In this document: positions 38,599-47,852 of the stretch, piece by piece | Numbering within the stretch: the first letter of the stretch is position 1 | How the letters are laid out: the number at the start of each line of letters is the position of its first letter | Assembly: GCF_001956695.1 (NCBI RefSeq) | Contig: NZ_CP019070.1 | Span: 930,001 to 994,000, forward strand | DNA length: 64,000 nucleotides | Reading direction: 5' to 3' | Source of the DNA: Poseidonibacter parvus | GTDB taxonomy: Bacteria > Campylobacterota > Campylobacteria > Campylobacterales > Arcobacteraceae | Translations under genes and position numbers: made by a program | The notes under the pieces: model-generated | What the model was told of the DNA's origin: nothing | What the model saw: the letters and a program-made list of their open reading frames with translations, nothing else | Database searches by the model: none

Positions 38599-38682
38599 AT
38601 GGAAGAAGTAAAAAAAGTAGCTATATTTGTAATATTATCATTCTTAACTATTGGAGTAATCTCTTCAACTTTTGCAGGTTAG
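38599..38682 (+). CDS. 27-residue membrane peptide
   Basis: The reading frame starts with ATG after AAAAGGA (good spacing) and encodes MEEVKKVAIF then VILSFLTIGVISSTFAG. It has a charged N terminus and one hydrophobic helix, so it would sit in the inner membrane; cleavage after FAG cannot be excluded. Its TAG overlaps the stop codon of the histidine kinase gene on the other strand. It is not a known family to me. The repeat pair upstream and the kinase next door suggest a small regulator or target of that system. Confidence 0.55.
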   Translation: MEEVKKVAIFVILSFLTIGVISSTFAG

Positions 38683-40055
38683 AAAGTTATAGCAAATATA
38701 TTATATGAGTCTTTATATTTATAATTTAAGGTAAAATTATGAAGTTCAAGTATTTTATATACAATATTTAAGCCTAACCCATGTCCTTGCTGTTGGTTAG
38801 GCTCTCTTGTAAATGGTTGAATATAATATATTAAATCATTTGAAAGCTCACTTGCAATATTTTTTATATAAATTTGATTATTTTCTGTTTGTATAATAAT
38901 TGGAAATTCATCTGCATATTTTATTGCATTATCAATTAAATTTTTAAGTACAATAGTTAGATAATAAAAATCTCCCTCAATAAAAAAATCATTATTAATT
39001 ATTACTGTTACTTGAGATTCATCTTCAATAGCTAGTTTAGATAAAGATTCTAATATTAAGCTACTTACTTTAAATTTCTTCATTTTTAAGACTGCAAAAT
39101 TTAACTTTTCTCTTTCTAATAATTTACTTGTAAGTTTTTCAATATCATAAAAAATTGTGCTTATATCTTTAATAACTTCATTGTTATTAGTACTTTCAAT
39201 TTTTTGAAGCATGAACTTACCTTTTGCTATAGGAGTTTTTAGTTCATGACTTATATTTCTTAATAATTCTTCTCTTGAAGATATAATATCAGATTGTTTT
39301 TTTAAATAAGTATTTAAATTTTTTGTTATTTCACTAAGCTCATTATTTTCTCCAATATCAACATTTATTGTTTTATCACCATTTTTAAATAATTGCAAAA
39401 CACTTTGATTAAGTTTTTCAAGTTTATCTTTTATTCTATTAATGATTTTTGAAGAAAATATAAAACTAAGCAAAAATAAAAGAATGAATAATATAACTAG
39501 TTCTAGTTTTATAATATCTAGAAAATCATCTCTTTTATTTTGTGTCTGTTCAAGTTTATCTTGTAAGAATCTTTCTTCTAGTTCAAGTAATTTTTGAGTA
39601 TTAATATTTACTTGCTCAAACTCTTTATTAAAATTGTCAAAATTACTATGTTTATTTGAAACTAGAGTATATAAATCTTCTTTTATCTGTTTTTTCATTA
39701 GATTAAAATATGAAAAAATTAAATCTAAATTTTTCTTCTCTTCTCTTGATTCAGAATTATCTATTACATTATTTTTCTGAATATCTAAATCTTCAAAAAG
39801 TTTATCTGCTTTTTTTATTCTTTCATTTACAATTTGTATCTTGTCGTAATCAGTAGTAATATCAAGAACAATCCATGAAAAAGAATTATTAAACTCTTTT
39901 AATTTTTCTACTCTTATTAATTGTTCATACCTATGATTTTGTTGGTAGTTACTACTATTTAAATTATAAATTGTATAGAAAAAAACACCAATAATAAATG
40001 CCACTATTAATAAAATAAATGAAAATGTAAGAAGTAAACGTTTTCTAATTGTCAT
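38679..40055 (-). CDS. Sensor histidine kinase
   Basis: 458 residues from the ATG at 40055, which overlaps the response-regulator gene by 11 bases; a TTG at 40073 would add six residues. TM1 is about 7-28 and TM2 about 180-203, with a helical periplasmic domain between. HisKA has NISHELKTPIAKGKFM, then the N box NLIDNAIKYA and GHGLGLNIVYKI. The layout is like the ArsS kinases of Campylobacterota. The signal is unknown. Confidence 0.92.
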   Translation of the reverse strand: MTIRKRLLLTFSFILLIVAFIIGVFFYTIYNLNSSNYQQNHRYEQLIRVEKLKEFNNSFSWIVLDITTDYDKIQIVNERIKKADKLFEDLDIQKNNVIDNSESREEKKNLDLIFSYFNLMKKQIKEDLYTLVSNKHSNFDNFNKEFEQVNINTQKLLELEERFLQDKLEQTQNKRDDFLDIIKLELVILFILLFLLSFIFSSKIINRIKDKLEKLNQSVLQLFKNGDKTINVDIGENNELSEITKNLNTYLKKQSDIISSREELLRNISHELKTPIAKGKFMLQKIESTNNNEVIKDISTIFYDIEKLTSKLLEREKLNFAVLKMKKFKVSSLILESLSKLAIEDESQVTVIINNDFFIEGDFYYLTIVLKNLIDNAIKYADEFPIIIQTENNQIYIKNIASELSNDLIYYIQPFTREPNQQQGHGLGLNIVYKILELHNFTLNYKYKDSYNIFAITF

Positions 40056-40719
40056 AAAAAAATTTATACCCAATACCCCAAATAGATTTTATATATTTAG
40101 GTTCCTTTGAATCGTCATCAATTTTATATCTGATATTACTTACATGCATATCTACAGTTCGATTTTTTGTATCATCTTTAAGTGAACTTTGATTTACTAT
40201 ATCTTCTCTTGATATAGTTTTATTTAAATTATCTATAAATAATAAGAAGATTTCTTTTTCAATTTTAGTAAATTCTATTTCTTTATTATTTAAAAAAACT
40301 GTATCTTTATTTGTATCTATTTTTAATTCATGAATTTGAATATAGTTTGATTTATTATGTTTTTTTAATATAGCTTCTATTCTTAAAACTAATTCTCTAG
40401 GTTCATAAGGTTTTGAAAGATAATCATCAGTTCCAAGCTCAAAACCATAGATTTTATTTCCTATATCATCTCTAGCAGTTGAAATTATAATTGGGATATC
40501 TTTTATTTCTTTTAATTTCTTAAATAAATCAAAACCATCCATATTAGGAAGTCCTAAATCAAGAATAGCAATAATAAAATCATTTGAATTTTCTTTGAAG
40601 GTTTTTATAGCATCTAAGGGATTTGAAAAAGCACTACATGAATAATTATATTCTTCCAAATATTCATTTATCAATTTTTGTAAAACTAGGTCGTCTTCAA
40701 CAAGTAGTACTTTTTTCAT
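40045..40719 (-). CDS. OmpR-type response regulator
   Basis: 224 residues. The receiver domain has the acidic pair EDD, the phosphorylated Asp in AILDLGLPNMDG and Lys in YLSKPYEPREL. The C-terminal winged helix ends in KYIKSIWGIGYKF. It is translated together with the histidine kinase and lies four bases after a Lys-rich small gene. Confidence 0.95.
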   Translation of the reverse strand: MKKVLLVEDDLVLQKLINEYLEEYNYSCSAFSNPLDAIKTFKENSNDFIIAILDLGLPNMDGFDLFKKLKEIKDIPIIISTARDDIGNKIYGFELGTDDYLSKPYEPRELVLRIEAILKKHNKSNYIQIHELKIDTNKDTVFLNNKEIEFTKIEKEIFLLFIDNLNKTISREDIVNQSSLKDDTKNRTVDMHVSNIRYKIDDDSKEPKYIKSIWGIGYKFFYDN

Positions 40720-40723
40720 TGTT

Positions 40724-40969
40724 TTATTTGTTATGATTCTTTTTTAATTTAGCTTTTTTCTTAGCTTTTTTCTTTTTAGCTTCTTTTCTTTTTTCAAAAG
40801 CTTTTTTATCTTCTTTTTTTGCTTTTCTTTTCTTGTTAAGTTTAGTGATTTTTGGCTTTCTTTGTTTTTTTACAACTTCATAGCTTTTTTTCGTAACTTC
40901 TTCAGATTGAATTATTTCAGTAGATTCTTCTTGAATCTCATCTAACTGTAGTTCATCTTCGTGTGACAT
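40724..40969 (-). CDS. Lysine-rich small protein with acidic N terminus
   Basis: 81 residues. The first 25 are acidic (DELQLDEIQEESTEI); the rest is mostly Lys with Ala and Arg (KKRKAKKEDKKAFEKRKE). AGGAG precedes the ATG with good spacing. It is the first gene of the two-component operon. The composition suggests nucleic-acid or ribosome binding, like histone H1-like tails; function is unknown. Confidence 0.65.
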   Translation of the reverse strand: MSHEDELQLDEIQEESTEIIQSEEVTKKSYEVVKKQRKPKITKLNKKRKAKKEDKKAFEKRKEAKKKKAKKKAKLKKNHNK

Positions 40970-41067
40970 TATGTCTCCTCTTATAATAATAATGTGATTA
41001 TATCTCTTTTTTGTAATATTTTTAATAAAACATGAATTTGTAGTAGTTTAGGTGAGTGATATTTACT

Positions 41068-41089
41068 AGGCATGAAAGAATTCATGCCT
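41068..41089 (-). terminator. Terminator of the second lysine-rich gene
   Basis: AGGCATGAA (41068-41076) and TTCATGCCT (41081-41089) pair over 9 bp around AGAA, six bases after the minus-strand stop at 41095. No long T run follows, so strength is uncertain. Confidence 0.5.
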
Positions 41090-41094
41090 TTAAA

Positions 41095-41361
41095 TTATTT
41101 ATTTTTTTTAGCTGTTTTTTTCTTTTTTAAAGCTTTCTTTTTCTTATTTTGCTTTTTAGCTTCTTTTTTAGCTAACTTTTTTTTGTTAGTTTTTTTAGCT
41201 TCTTTTTTTGTTTTAGTCTTTTTAGAACTAGCTTTCTTTTCTTTTTTTATTTTTTTAGCTTTCTTCTCTTTTTTCTTTTTATCTTCTTTTTTAGTAGCTT
41301 TCTTTTTTTCAACTTTTTTCTTAGCTTTTTTTGTTTTTAATTCTTTTTCTTCTTTTGACAT
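41095..41361 (-). CDS. Extremely lysine-rich protein, 50 Lys of 88
   Basis: 88 residues, 50 of them Lys by my count, with Ala, Thr, Glu and Ser making up most of the rest, in irregular KKxxKK repeats. An AAGGAAAG ribosome binding site stands before the ATG. It resembles histone H1-like or Hc2-like DNA-binding proteins in composition. The opposite strand also has an open frame of Phe/Leu, an effect of the AAA/TTT runs. The real coding strand is taken to be minus because of the binding site. Confidence 0.65.
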   Translation of the reverse strand: MSKEEKELKTKKAKKKVEKKKATKKEDKKKKEKKAKKIKKEKKASSKKTKTKKEAKKTNKKKLAKKEAKKQNKKKKALKKKKTAKKNK

Positions 41362-41527
41362 TTGTCTTTCCTTATTTTAATTTTGAGAATAATATCATTT
41401 TTTATTAATAAAGTCAATAAATTATAGAGTTATTCTTTAAATTATAGATTTATTGCTTTAAAAGATTACTCTTATCATTAGTTATATTTTGATATACTCC
41501 ATTAAATTTTAATTTAAAGAAGTAAAA

Positions 41528-42622
41528 ATGATAAAAAAAATCACATTATTAGCACTATTAACTACATATGTTTTTTCTGCACAGAATGATTATAGTAAAG
41601 AGCAATTAGAAAAGATGATTGCTAAAATGGTTGTTTTAGGTTTTAAAGGTGAAAGTATTGATAAAAAATCTAAAATATATCAAGATATTAAAAAATATGA
41701 TTTAGGTGGAGTTATTCTTTTTGATAAAGATCCTAATAATAAGAAAAAAATCAAAAATGTAAAAAATCCTAAACAATTGCAAAATTTGACAAAACAACTA
41801 CAAAGTATAAATAAAACTAAACTTTTTATAGCAATTGACCAAGAAGGTGGAATTGTTCAAAGATTAAATAGTAAAAATGGTTTTATGTCAATCCCAAAAG
41901 CAAAAGATGTTTCTACAAAAGGTCTTTCATTCGCCAAAGATATATATAAAGATTTAGGAAAAATGTTAAATACTAATGGTGTAAATGTAAATTTTGCACC
42001 TGTTGTTGATTTGAATATTAATCCAAATAATACTGTTATTGTAAAACTAGGGCGTTCTTTTGGAAAAGATCCTAGAAAAGTTATTGAGTATTCTTCTGTT
42101 TTTATTGATGAATTAAAAAAGCAAAATGTAGTTTCTGTTTTAAAACACTTTCCAGGGCATGGTTCATCATTAGGTGATTCACACAAAGGCTTTGTAGATA
42201 TTTCAAATACTTGGGATGCAAAAGAATTAGAACCATATAAATATTTTATTAAAAATAATCAAGCTGATATGATTATGACAGCTCATGTTTTTAATAAATT
42301 TCTAGACCCAAAATATCCAGCAACATTATCCAAAAATATTAATACTAAACTATTAAGAAATAAGCTTAAATTTAAAGGTGTATTAGTTACTGATGATTTA
42401 CAAATGAGAGCAATTTCAAAGCATTATAGCTTAAAACAAACTGTAACTTTAGCTATAAATTCAGGTGTTGATATGCTTTTATTTGCTAATCAATTAGCAA
42501 AACCATTAAGTTTAGAAGAGATAATAAATACTATTTATTTACAAGTACAAAACAAACAAATATCAATAAAAAGAATTGAAGTTGCAAACAAAAGAATCAA
42601 TGCTCTAGTAAATAAATACTAG
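41528..42622 (+). CDS. nagZ: Beta-N-acetylhexosaminidase, NagZ-like, exported
   Basis: 364 residues, glycoside hydrolase family 3. Visible motifs are FIAIDQEGGIVQRL, NVNFAPVVDLNINP, KHFPGHGSSLGDSHKGF and the nucleophile Asp in GVLVTDDLQMRAI. A signal peptide (MIKKITLLALLTTYVFS) suggests export, unlike cytosolic NagZ of E. coli, so it may trim peptidoglycan in the periplasm. Confidence 0.92.
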   Translation: MIKKITLLALLTTYVFSAQNDYSKEQLEKMIAKMVVLGFKGESIDKKSKIYQDIKKYDLGGVILFDKDPNNKKKIKNVKNPKQLQNLTKQLQSINKTKLFIAIDQEGGIVQRLNSKNGFMSIPKAKDVSTKGLSFAKDIYKDLGKMLNTNGVNVNFAPVVDLNINPNNTVIVKLGRSFGKDPRKVIEYSSVFIDELKKQNVVSVLKHFPGHGSSLGDSHKGFVDISNTWDAKELEPYKYFIKNNQADMIMTAHVFNKFLDPKYPATLSKNINTKLLRNKLKFKGVLVTDDLQMRAISKHYSLKQTVTLAINSGVDMLLFANQLAKPLSLEEIINTIYLQVQNKQISIKRIEVANKRINALVNKY

Positions 42623-42640
42623 TGCATTGATAAAAAAGAC

Positions 42641-43666
42641 TTAATTAAAGTCAGGTTTTGGTGTATCTAAAGTTGATTCTGGTAATTGTGGATAAGTAAT
42701 TACCGGTTTTTTACCTTTTAATGAAGCTAAGAAATCTTTAATTTCATCTGCTTCTTGATCTGTAATAGTTATTCCTAATTGAACTGAACCCATTTCTTTA
42801 ATAGCTTCATTTAACGACCAGATTTGTCCATTATGGTAATATGGTGCTGTTTCTGTAATATTTCTTAAAGTTGGTGTTTTTACCATCCCTTGCTCATTTC
42901 CTGCAAAATCACCTACTGAAGCAAATTTGTATTTTGCTGCTAATTCAAAAGGTTGCATAGTTCCACCAATTGCAATACCATTGTGACATGAAGCACAACC
43001 TTTATCAATAAATGTATTTAAACCTTTTTTCTGTGCATCATTTAAAGCATTTTCATTACCATGTAAATAATCATCAAAAGGTGCAGGAGTAACAAGTGTT
43101 TTTTCAAATAAAGATATTGTTGATGAAATTAAATCAAAATCAATTTTTGCATCTTTACCATAAGCAACATTGAATTCTTTTACATACTCTGGAATTGACG
43201 TAATTCTTTTTTCAACTAATGATGCAGGCGCAGCCATTTCAGGTCCTGCTTCAATTGGTCCTTTTGCTTGGTCAGCTAAGTGAGGACTTCTTCCATCCCA
43301 AAACTGTGATTTAAAGAATACTGAATTATAAACTGTTGGAGAGTTTAAGTGATGAGGATTTGCAGTCCATTTATGTCCCACAGCAGCTGGAACACCATCG
43401 ACACCACCAAGTCCTAGGTTATGACATGTATTACATGAAATAATTCCACTTTTTGATACACGAGGATCAAAATAAAGTTTTTTACCTAGTTCAATTTTTT
43501 CTGCAGTTAATGGATTTTCTTTATCATCAATTAACTTTAAAAGTTCAGCATTGTTTGTTGGAATTGCTTTAAAGCCACTTTCTTTTGCTTTTGTAAGTAA
43601 AGAACTACTTGCAAACATAACACTAGCACTAAGTGCACAAATTGAGAGAGTTTTAATTATTTTCAT
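42641..43666 (-). CDS. Di-haem cytochrome c peroxidase
   Basis: 341 residues with a signal peptide and two haem sites, SCNTCHNLGLGG (about 80) and GCASCHNGIAIGG (about 228). TPTLRNITETAPYYHNG is also conserved in the family. It reduces hydrogen peroxide in the periplasm with electrons from cytochrome c. Convergent with nagZ. Confidence 0.95.
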   Translation of the reverse strand: MKIIKTLSICALSASVMFASSSLLTKAKESGFKAIPTNNAELLKLIDDKENPLTAEKIELGKKLYFDPRVSKSGIISCNTCHNLGLGGVDGVPAAVGHKWTANPHHLNSPTVYNSVFFKSQFWDGRSPHLADQAKGPIEAGPEMAAPASLVEKRITSIPEYVKEFNVAYGKDAKIDFDLISSTISLFEKTLVTPAPFDDYLHGNENALNDAQKKGLNTFIDKGCASCHNGIAIGGTMQPFELAAKYKFASVGDFAGNEQGMVKTPTLRNITETAPYYHNGQIWSLNEAIKEMGSVQLGITITDQEADEIKDFLASLKGKKPVITYPQLPESTLDTPKPDFN

Positions 43667-43837
43667 AATGTTTCCTTATTTTTTGTATAAGGTAATTATA
43701 TGACTTAAATTCTTAAATTGAAATAAAACATATAAGCTAAATAAATAATTATAATATAAGTCTTGGTTATAATAATTGATCTTGATAGAGAGTATTGTTT
43801 TAGTAGAAATTTATAATAAGTTATAAGAGAAAATCCC

Positions 43838-44623
43838 TTATAACTCTATTTCTAAAGCAATAGGGCAGTGGTCACTTCCCATAACATCATTTAGAATATA
43901 TGCATCTTTAATATTGTCTTTTAAATCATCACTTACATAAAAGTAATCAATTCTCCAGCCAACGTTATTAGCTCGTGCATTTGCTCTATAAGACCACCAC
44001 GAATAATGTTCAGGTTCATCACCAATTACATGTCTTAATGTATCAATATAACCTGCGGCTAATAGTTTATCCATCCATTCTCTCTCCATTGGTAAGAAAC
44101 CTGATGTCTTTTCATTTGCTTTTGGTCGTGCTAAATCAATTGCCGTATGCGCTGTATTTACATCTCCACAAACAATGATTGATTTTCCTTGTTTTTTTAA
44201 TTCCTCGCAATGGTTTAAAAACCTATCGTAGAATTCCATTTTATAGACAAGTCTTTCTTCTTTGCTTTGTCCATTTGGAAAATATACATTAAAAAATGCA
44301 ATATCTTTATCTCCTAATGTAAAATGAACTTCGTTTATTCTTCCTTCATCTAATACATCAACACTTGGACAAGTACAAGTAAAAGTTGTTTCAATATCAG
44401 TAAAAAGTGCTGTTCCACTTCGACCTTTTATTGCTGATTGTGAACCAAAAAGAGTTTTATACTCTTTTTCAAAAATTGTTGTAGGAATTTGATCAACTTG
44501 AGATTTTGTTTCTTGAACTCCAAGTAAATCAACATTTGCTTCATCAATCCATTTTAATGCTTCTTTTTTATCAACTGCTCTAATTCCGTTTACATTCCAT
44601 GATATAAATTTGTATGTTTTCAT
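43838..44623 (-). CDS. xth: Exodeoxyribonuclease III
   Basis: 261 residues of the AP-endonuclease family. SWNVNGIRA at the start, LGVQETKS, VCGDVNTAHTAIDLARP, WRIDYFYVS and GSDHCPI give the catalytic set. It cleaves at abasic sites and degrades 3' ends. It is transcribed alone. Confidence 0.96.
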   Translation of the reverse strand: MKTYKFISWNVNGIRAVDKKEALKWIDEANVDLLGVQETKSQVDQIPTTIFEKEYKTLFGSQSAIKGRSGTALFTDIETTFTCTCPSVDVLDEGRINEVHFTLGDKDIAFFNVYFPNGQSKEERLVYKMEFYDRFLNHCEELKKQGKSIIVCGDVNTAHTAIDLARPKANEKTSGFLPMEREWMDKLLAAGYIDTLRHVIGDEPEHYSWWSYRANARANNVGWRIDYFYVSDDLKDNIKDAYILNDVMGSDHCPIALEIEL

Positions 44624-44703
44624 CTTAAACCTTATAGTATTTAAATTCAGTATTTTGAATTTTTTGTATTATATCTAAGATGTTTTTATATTAAAGTTTT
44701 TTG

Positions 44704-46443
44704 CTATTTCTTTTCATTAAAAATAACTACTTTATTTCGACCACTATCTTTTGCCTCATATAATGCAATGTCAGCTCTTTTTAATAAACTATGTACATCT
44801 TTATCTTTATTTTCATCAAAAAGTGTAATTCCAATACTTACAGTAAAATTAATTAAAATATCTTTTTTTACTTCAATTTTAAGATTCTCAATTACTTTTC
44901 TTATTTTATCAGCAGTTTGATATCCTGCTTCAATTGGTGTATTAGGAAAAACAATAGCAAATTCTTCTCCTCCAATTCTTGTAATAACATCACTGTTTCT
45001 TAATAACTCTAATAAGTTGTCTGCAAGTTTTTTTAATACTTCATCTCCAATATCATGACCATAAGTATCATTAATATTTTTAAACTTATCTATATCCAAC
45101 ATAAGAAGACAAAGTTTTTCTTTTCTCCTAATTGCTAAGGAGATTAATTTTTCTATAGTATGTTCAAAATAACGTCTATTATAAAGATTTGTCAGAGGAT
45201 CTCTTAATGCCATTTCTTTTAATTTATTTTTTGAATTTTCAAGTTCTTTTGTTCTATTCTTTACTTTTATTTCCAATGTATTATTTATTTCTTTTAAGTC
45301 ATTTTTATAGATATTAATTATATTTCCGACTTTTCTCGAAATTAGAGTCATTATGATCATACTAAAAATTGTAATTAAAAATGAATATTCAATAACTTTT
45401 GAAATAGTGTAATCTAAGTTTTCCTTCATTAATAATTGTTTCTTTTTTATATTATTAAGCATAATACTATTGTACATACCAGTACCAATAGCCCAGTTAG
45501 TTTTTTTAAACAATTTAATATAAGAAATTTTTTCAGAAGGTTGTTTTGTAAGAGGATTAATCGTAGCTAAATAACTGATATATGAACCTTTTGTATTAAA
45601 TGCAGTATTAATAATTTCTTGTATTAATAACCTACCTTCAACAGATAAATTAAATCTATTTTTACCAATTAACTCTTTTTTAATATGAGAAATAGTGTTT
45701 CCTAATTTATCATAAGCAAAAATATAATTATTTTTGTCATAAGTAATAGTATTTAATAATTCTTGTAATTTGTTTTTTACATGTTCTTCTACATCTTCAT
45801 TGTATTTTGCACTACCTACAAAAATATTTAAAGGTTTAAATTTTTTCAAATATCCAATCTTTTGTTTTATAGTTGTTTCTTGTGGTTTATACCATTCCCA
45901 AGTTATATAACCATAATCATTTTTATCTAAAAAATTTATAAACTTATTTATTGTATTTTTTGCTTTATAATCTTTATAATCTTTATAGTTTATACCTTCT
46001 AAGTGAGGTAAGGGTGGATGTAAAACGGTAGTGCCTTCATCTGAGAAAATAAAATAATAACCAGATAAATTTTCATAAAATCTAAGATCTCTTAATTGAT
46101 TATTGATTTCTGAGAGAATAAGGTCTTTGCTTTTATCTTTATTTTTATTATAGGTATTTTTGATTATATTATAAGCAATGTCAACAATATTTTTAACATC
46201 TTCTTTTTCTGCTTCTATTTGTTGATTGTAATCTTTTTCTAAAAGACTTATAATATTATCTATTCTATTTTTAACTATTTCTTTTACTTTTATTTCTTCG
46301 TCAATTAATAATTGTTGAACTTCTGTTTTATATTGAGACTTTACTTCAGATATAAAAAGCTTTGTAAGAATAAATGATGTTAATATAACACCAAGTAGAG
46401 GAGTTAAAACAATAAAGTTTTTTATATTTCGTTCATTTAACAT
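44704..46443 (-). CDS. Membrane Cache diguanylate cyclase
   Basis: 579 residues. TM1 is about 9-30. The periplasmic part has two Cache-like units (LSGYYFIFSDEGTTVLHPPL and NYIFAYDKLGNTISHIKK), with TM2 near 350 and a short coiled coil. The GGDEF domain has the GGEEF active site (VITRIGGEEFAIVF) and the RNSD product-inhibition site five residues before it. It makes c-di-GMP. Its sensor resembles that of the kinase at 52318. Confidence 0.94.
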   Translation of the reverse strand: MLNERNIKNFIVLTPLLGVILTSFILTKLFISEVKSQYKTEVQQLLIDEEIKVKEIVKNRIDNIISLLEKDYNQQIEAEKEDVKNIVDIAYNIIKNTYNKNKDKSKDLILSEINNQLRDLRFYENLSGYYFIFSDEGTTVLHPPLPHLEGINYKDYKDYKAKNTINKFINFLDKNDYGYITWEWYKPQETTIKQKIGYLKKFKPLNIFVGSAKYNEDVEEHVKNKLQELLNTITYDKNNYIFAYDKLGNTISHIKKELIGKNRFNLSVEGRLLIQEIINTAFNTKGSYISYLATINPLTKQPSEKISYIKLFKKTNWAIGTGMYNSIMLNNIKKKQLLMKENLDYTISKVIEYSFLITIFSMIIMTLISRKVGNIINIYKNDLKEINNTLEIKVKNRTKELENSKNKLKEMALRDPLTNLYNRRYFEHTIEKLISLAIRRKEKLCLLMLDIDKFKNINDTYGHDIGDEVLKKLADNLLELLRNSDVITRIGGEEFAIVFPNTPIEAGYQTADKIRKVIENLKIEVKKDILINFTVSIGITLFDENKDKDVHSLLKRADIALYEAKDSGRNKVVIFNEKK

Positions 46444-46537
46444 TATAAGCCCTTCTATAGAATATAAATATAAAAAATATGTATTCTTTTAATTATGCCT
46501 TATTTTCTAAAAAAAGAACTAAAACAGTGTTATTTAC

Positions 46538-47107
46538 TTATCTAAGAGTATTTATATAGTTAATAAGTTGAATCATACAGTCTTCAAAATCTTGATTGTC
46601 TTGAGATTTTTTTGAAAGTAAAATTGCTCCTTCTATTGAAGCAATTAAAAATGTAGCACATTGTTGAGTGTTTGTATTTTGATTGATTTGATTTTTTTGT
46701 TTTGCTTTATTTAAAATAGAAATAAAAATCTCTTTCCATTTATTTAGAATTGAATTTAAAATATTTGTAAAATCTTCATCTTGATTTAAGTGCTCTTGTA
46801 AAAGGTTGCCAAGAGGACAACCTTCTATTAGATTAAAACTTTTTGTATCTTGTAGTATTGAGATTAAAATATCAATAAGATTTCCATCTTCATTTAAAAT
46901 TGTTTCCCATTTATTTTTTGTTCTTTGTTCTAGTTTTTCATCAATCATAGCAAGTACCATATCTTTTTTTGAGGGGAAATAATGATACATTGCCCCTTTT
47001 TTGACTTCAGCTCGTTTTAAAATATTTGCTAAAGATGCAGCAGAATATCCTGTACTAAATACTTCATGAAAGGTTGCGTCAATTAGTTTTTCTCTTACTG
47101 TACTCAT
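46538..47107 (-). CDS. TetR family regulator
   Basis: 189 residues. An N-terminal helix-turn-helix (ATFHEVFSTGYSAASLANILKRAEVKKGAMYHYFPSKKDM) is followed by a helical ligand domain. It is the last gene of a peroxiredoxin/HAD/TetR operon, and a palindrome on the operon promoter is its likely binding site. Confidence 0.92.
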   Translation of the reverse strand: MSTVREKLIDATFHEVFSTGYSAASLANILKRAEVKKGAMYHYFPSKKDMVLAMIDEKLEQRTKNKWETILNEDGNLIDILISILQDTKSFNLIEGCPLGNLLQEHLNQDEDFTNILNSILNKWKEIFISILNKAKQKNQINQNTNTQQCATFLIASIEGAILLSKKSQDNQDFEDCMIQLINYINTLR

Positions 47108-47148
47108 AGAACTCTTTTAAATTTTTTTGTATTATATCTTATATTAAT

Positions 47149-47820
47149 TTAATGATTTAATTGTTTTGCTAATTGTGTTAAAGAATCAACTGTAATAGTA
47201 GGCTGTATTTCCCATGGATCAAAAATAGCTTTGCTAGAACGTTGTATCCAAGCTGCTTTCATTCCTGCTGATATTGCTCCTGTTACATCAAAAGGATTTG
47301 AAGAAATTAGCCATGCTTCATTGCTTTTTACATTTGCACTTCTTAGAAAATGTCCATAAACAGCAGGTGAAGGTTTAAAAGTTTTTATATCATCTACACT
47401 AACAACGTCTAGGAATAATTCACTTATTCCTGCATTTATTAGTAGTTTTTCAACAGCTGCTTTTTTGCCATTTGAAAAAGCAAAAAGTCTAAAGCCTTTT
47501 TGCTTTAGTCTTTCAAGTGCAGGTTTTACATCATCAAAACTTGGTAAAATTGCATAAATTGCCATTAGTTCTTCTTTTTGTTTTGAAGATAATTCTACAT
47601 CGTGGAATTTACAAGAATACTCTAAAGCCTGAGCTGTACATACTTCAAACCCTACATAATTTTGCATATGACCTCTTCTAAAAGAGTATTCAAGTTGTTT
47701 ATCTCTCCAAGTTTGAGAAAAAATATTTGCTTTATTTGGAATGAACTTTTCAAGTAAAACTTGCACGCCATTTGTATTTATTAGTGTTCCATATACATCA
47801 AAAGCTAAAGTAGTATTCAT
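47149..47820 (-). CDS. HAD superfamily haloacid dehalogenase type II
   Basis: 223 residues. The nucleophile Asp is in LAFDVYGTLINTNG; FAFSNGKK, KPSPAVYGHF and SSNPFDVTGAISAGMKAAWI complete the set and match the type II L-2-haloacid dehalogenases. The natural substrate could be another small acid. It lies between the peroxiredoxin and TetR genes. Confidence 0.88.
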   Translation of the reverse strand: MNTTLAFDVYGTLINTNGVQVLLEKFIPNKANIFSQTWRDKQLEYSFRRGHMQNYVGFEVCTAQALEYSCKFHDVELSSKQKEELMAIYAILPSFDDVKPALERLKQKGFRLFAFSNGKKAAVEKLLINAGISELFLDVVSVDDIKTFKPSPAVYGHFLRSANVKSNEAWLISSNPFDVTGAISAGMKAAWIQRSSKAIFDPWEIQPTITVDSLTQLAKQLNH

Positions 47821-47852
47821 TGTAAACTCCTATATTTATTAATTATTTTTTA

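Noticed and set aside
41072-41380. Open frame of about 100 codons rich in Phe and Leu opposite the Lys-rich gene
   Set aside because: It mirrors AAA/TTT runs of the lysine-rich gene, has no ribosome binding site, and the minus strand has a good one.
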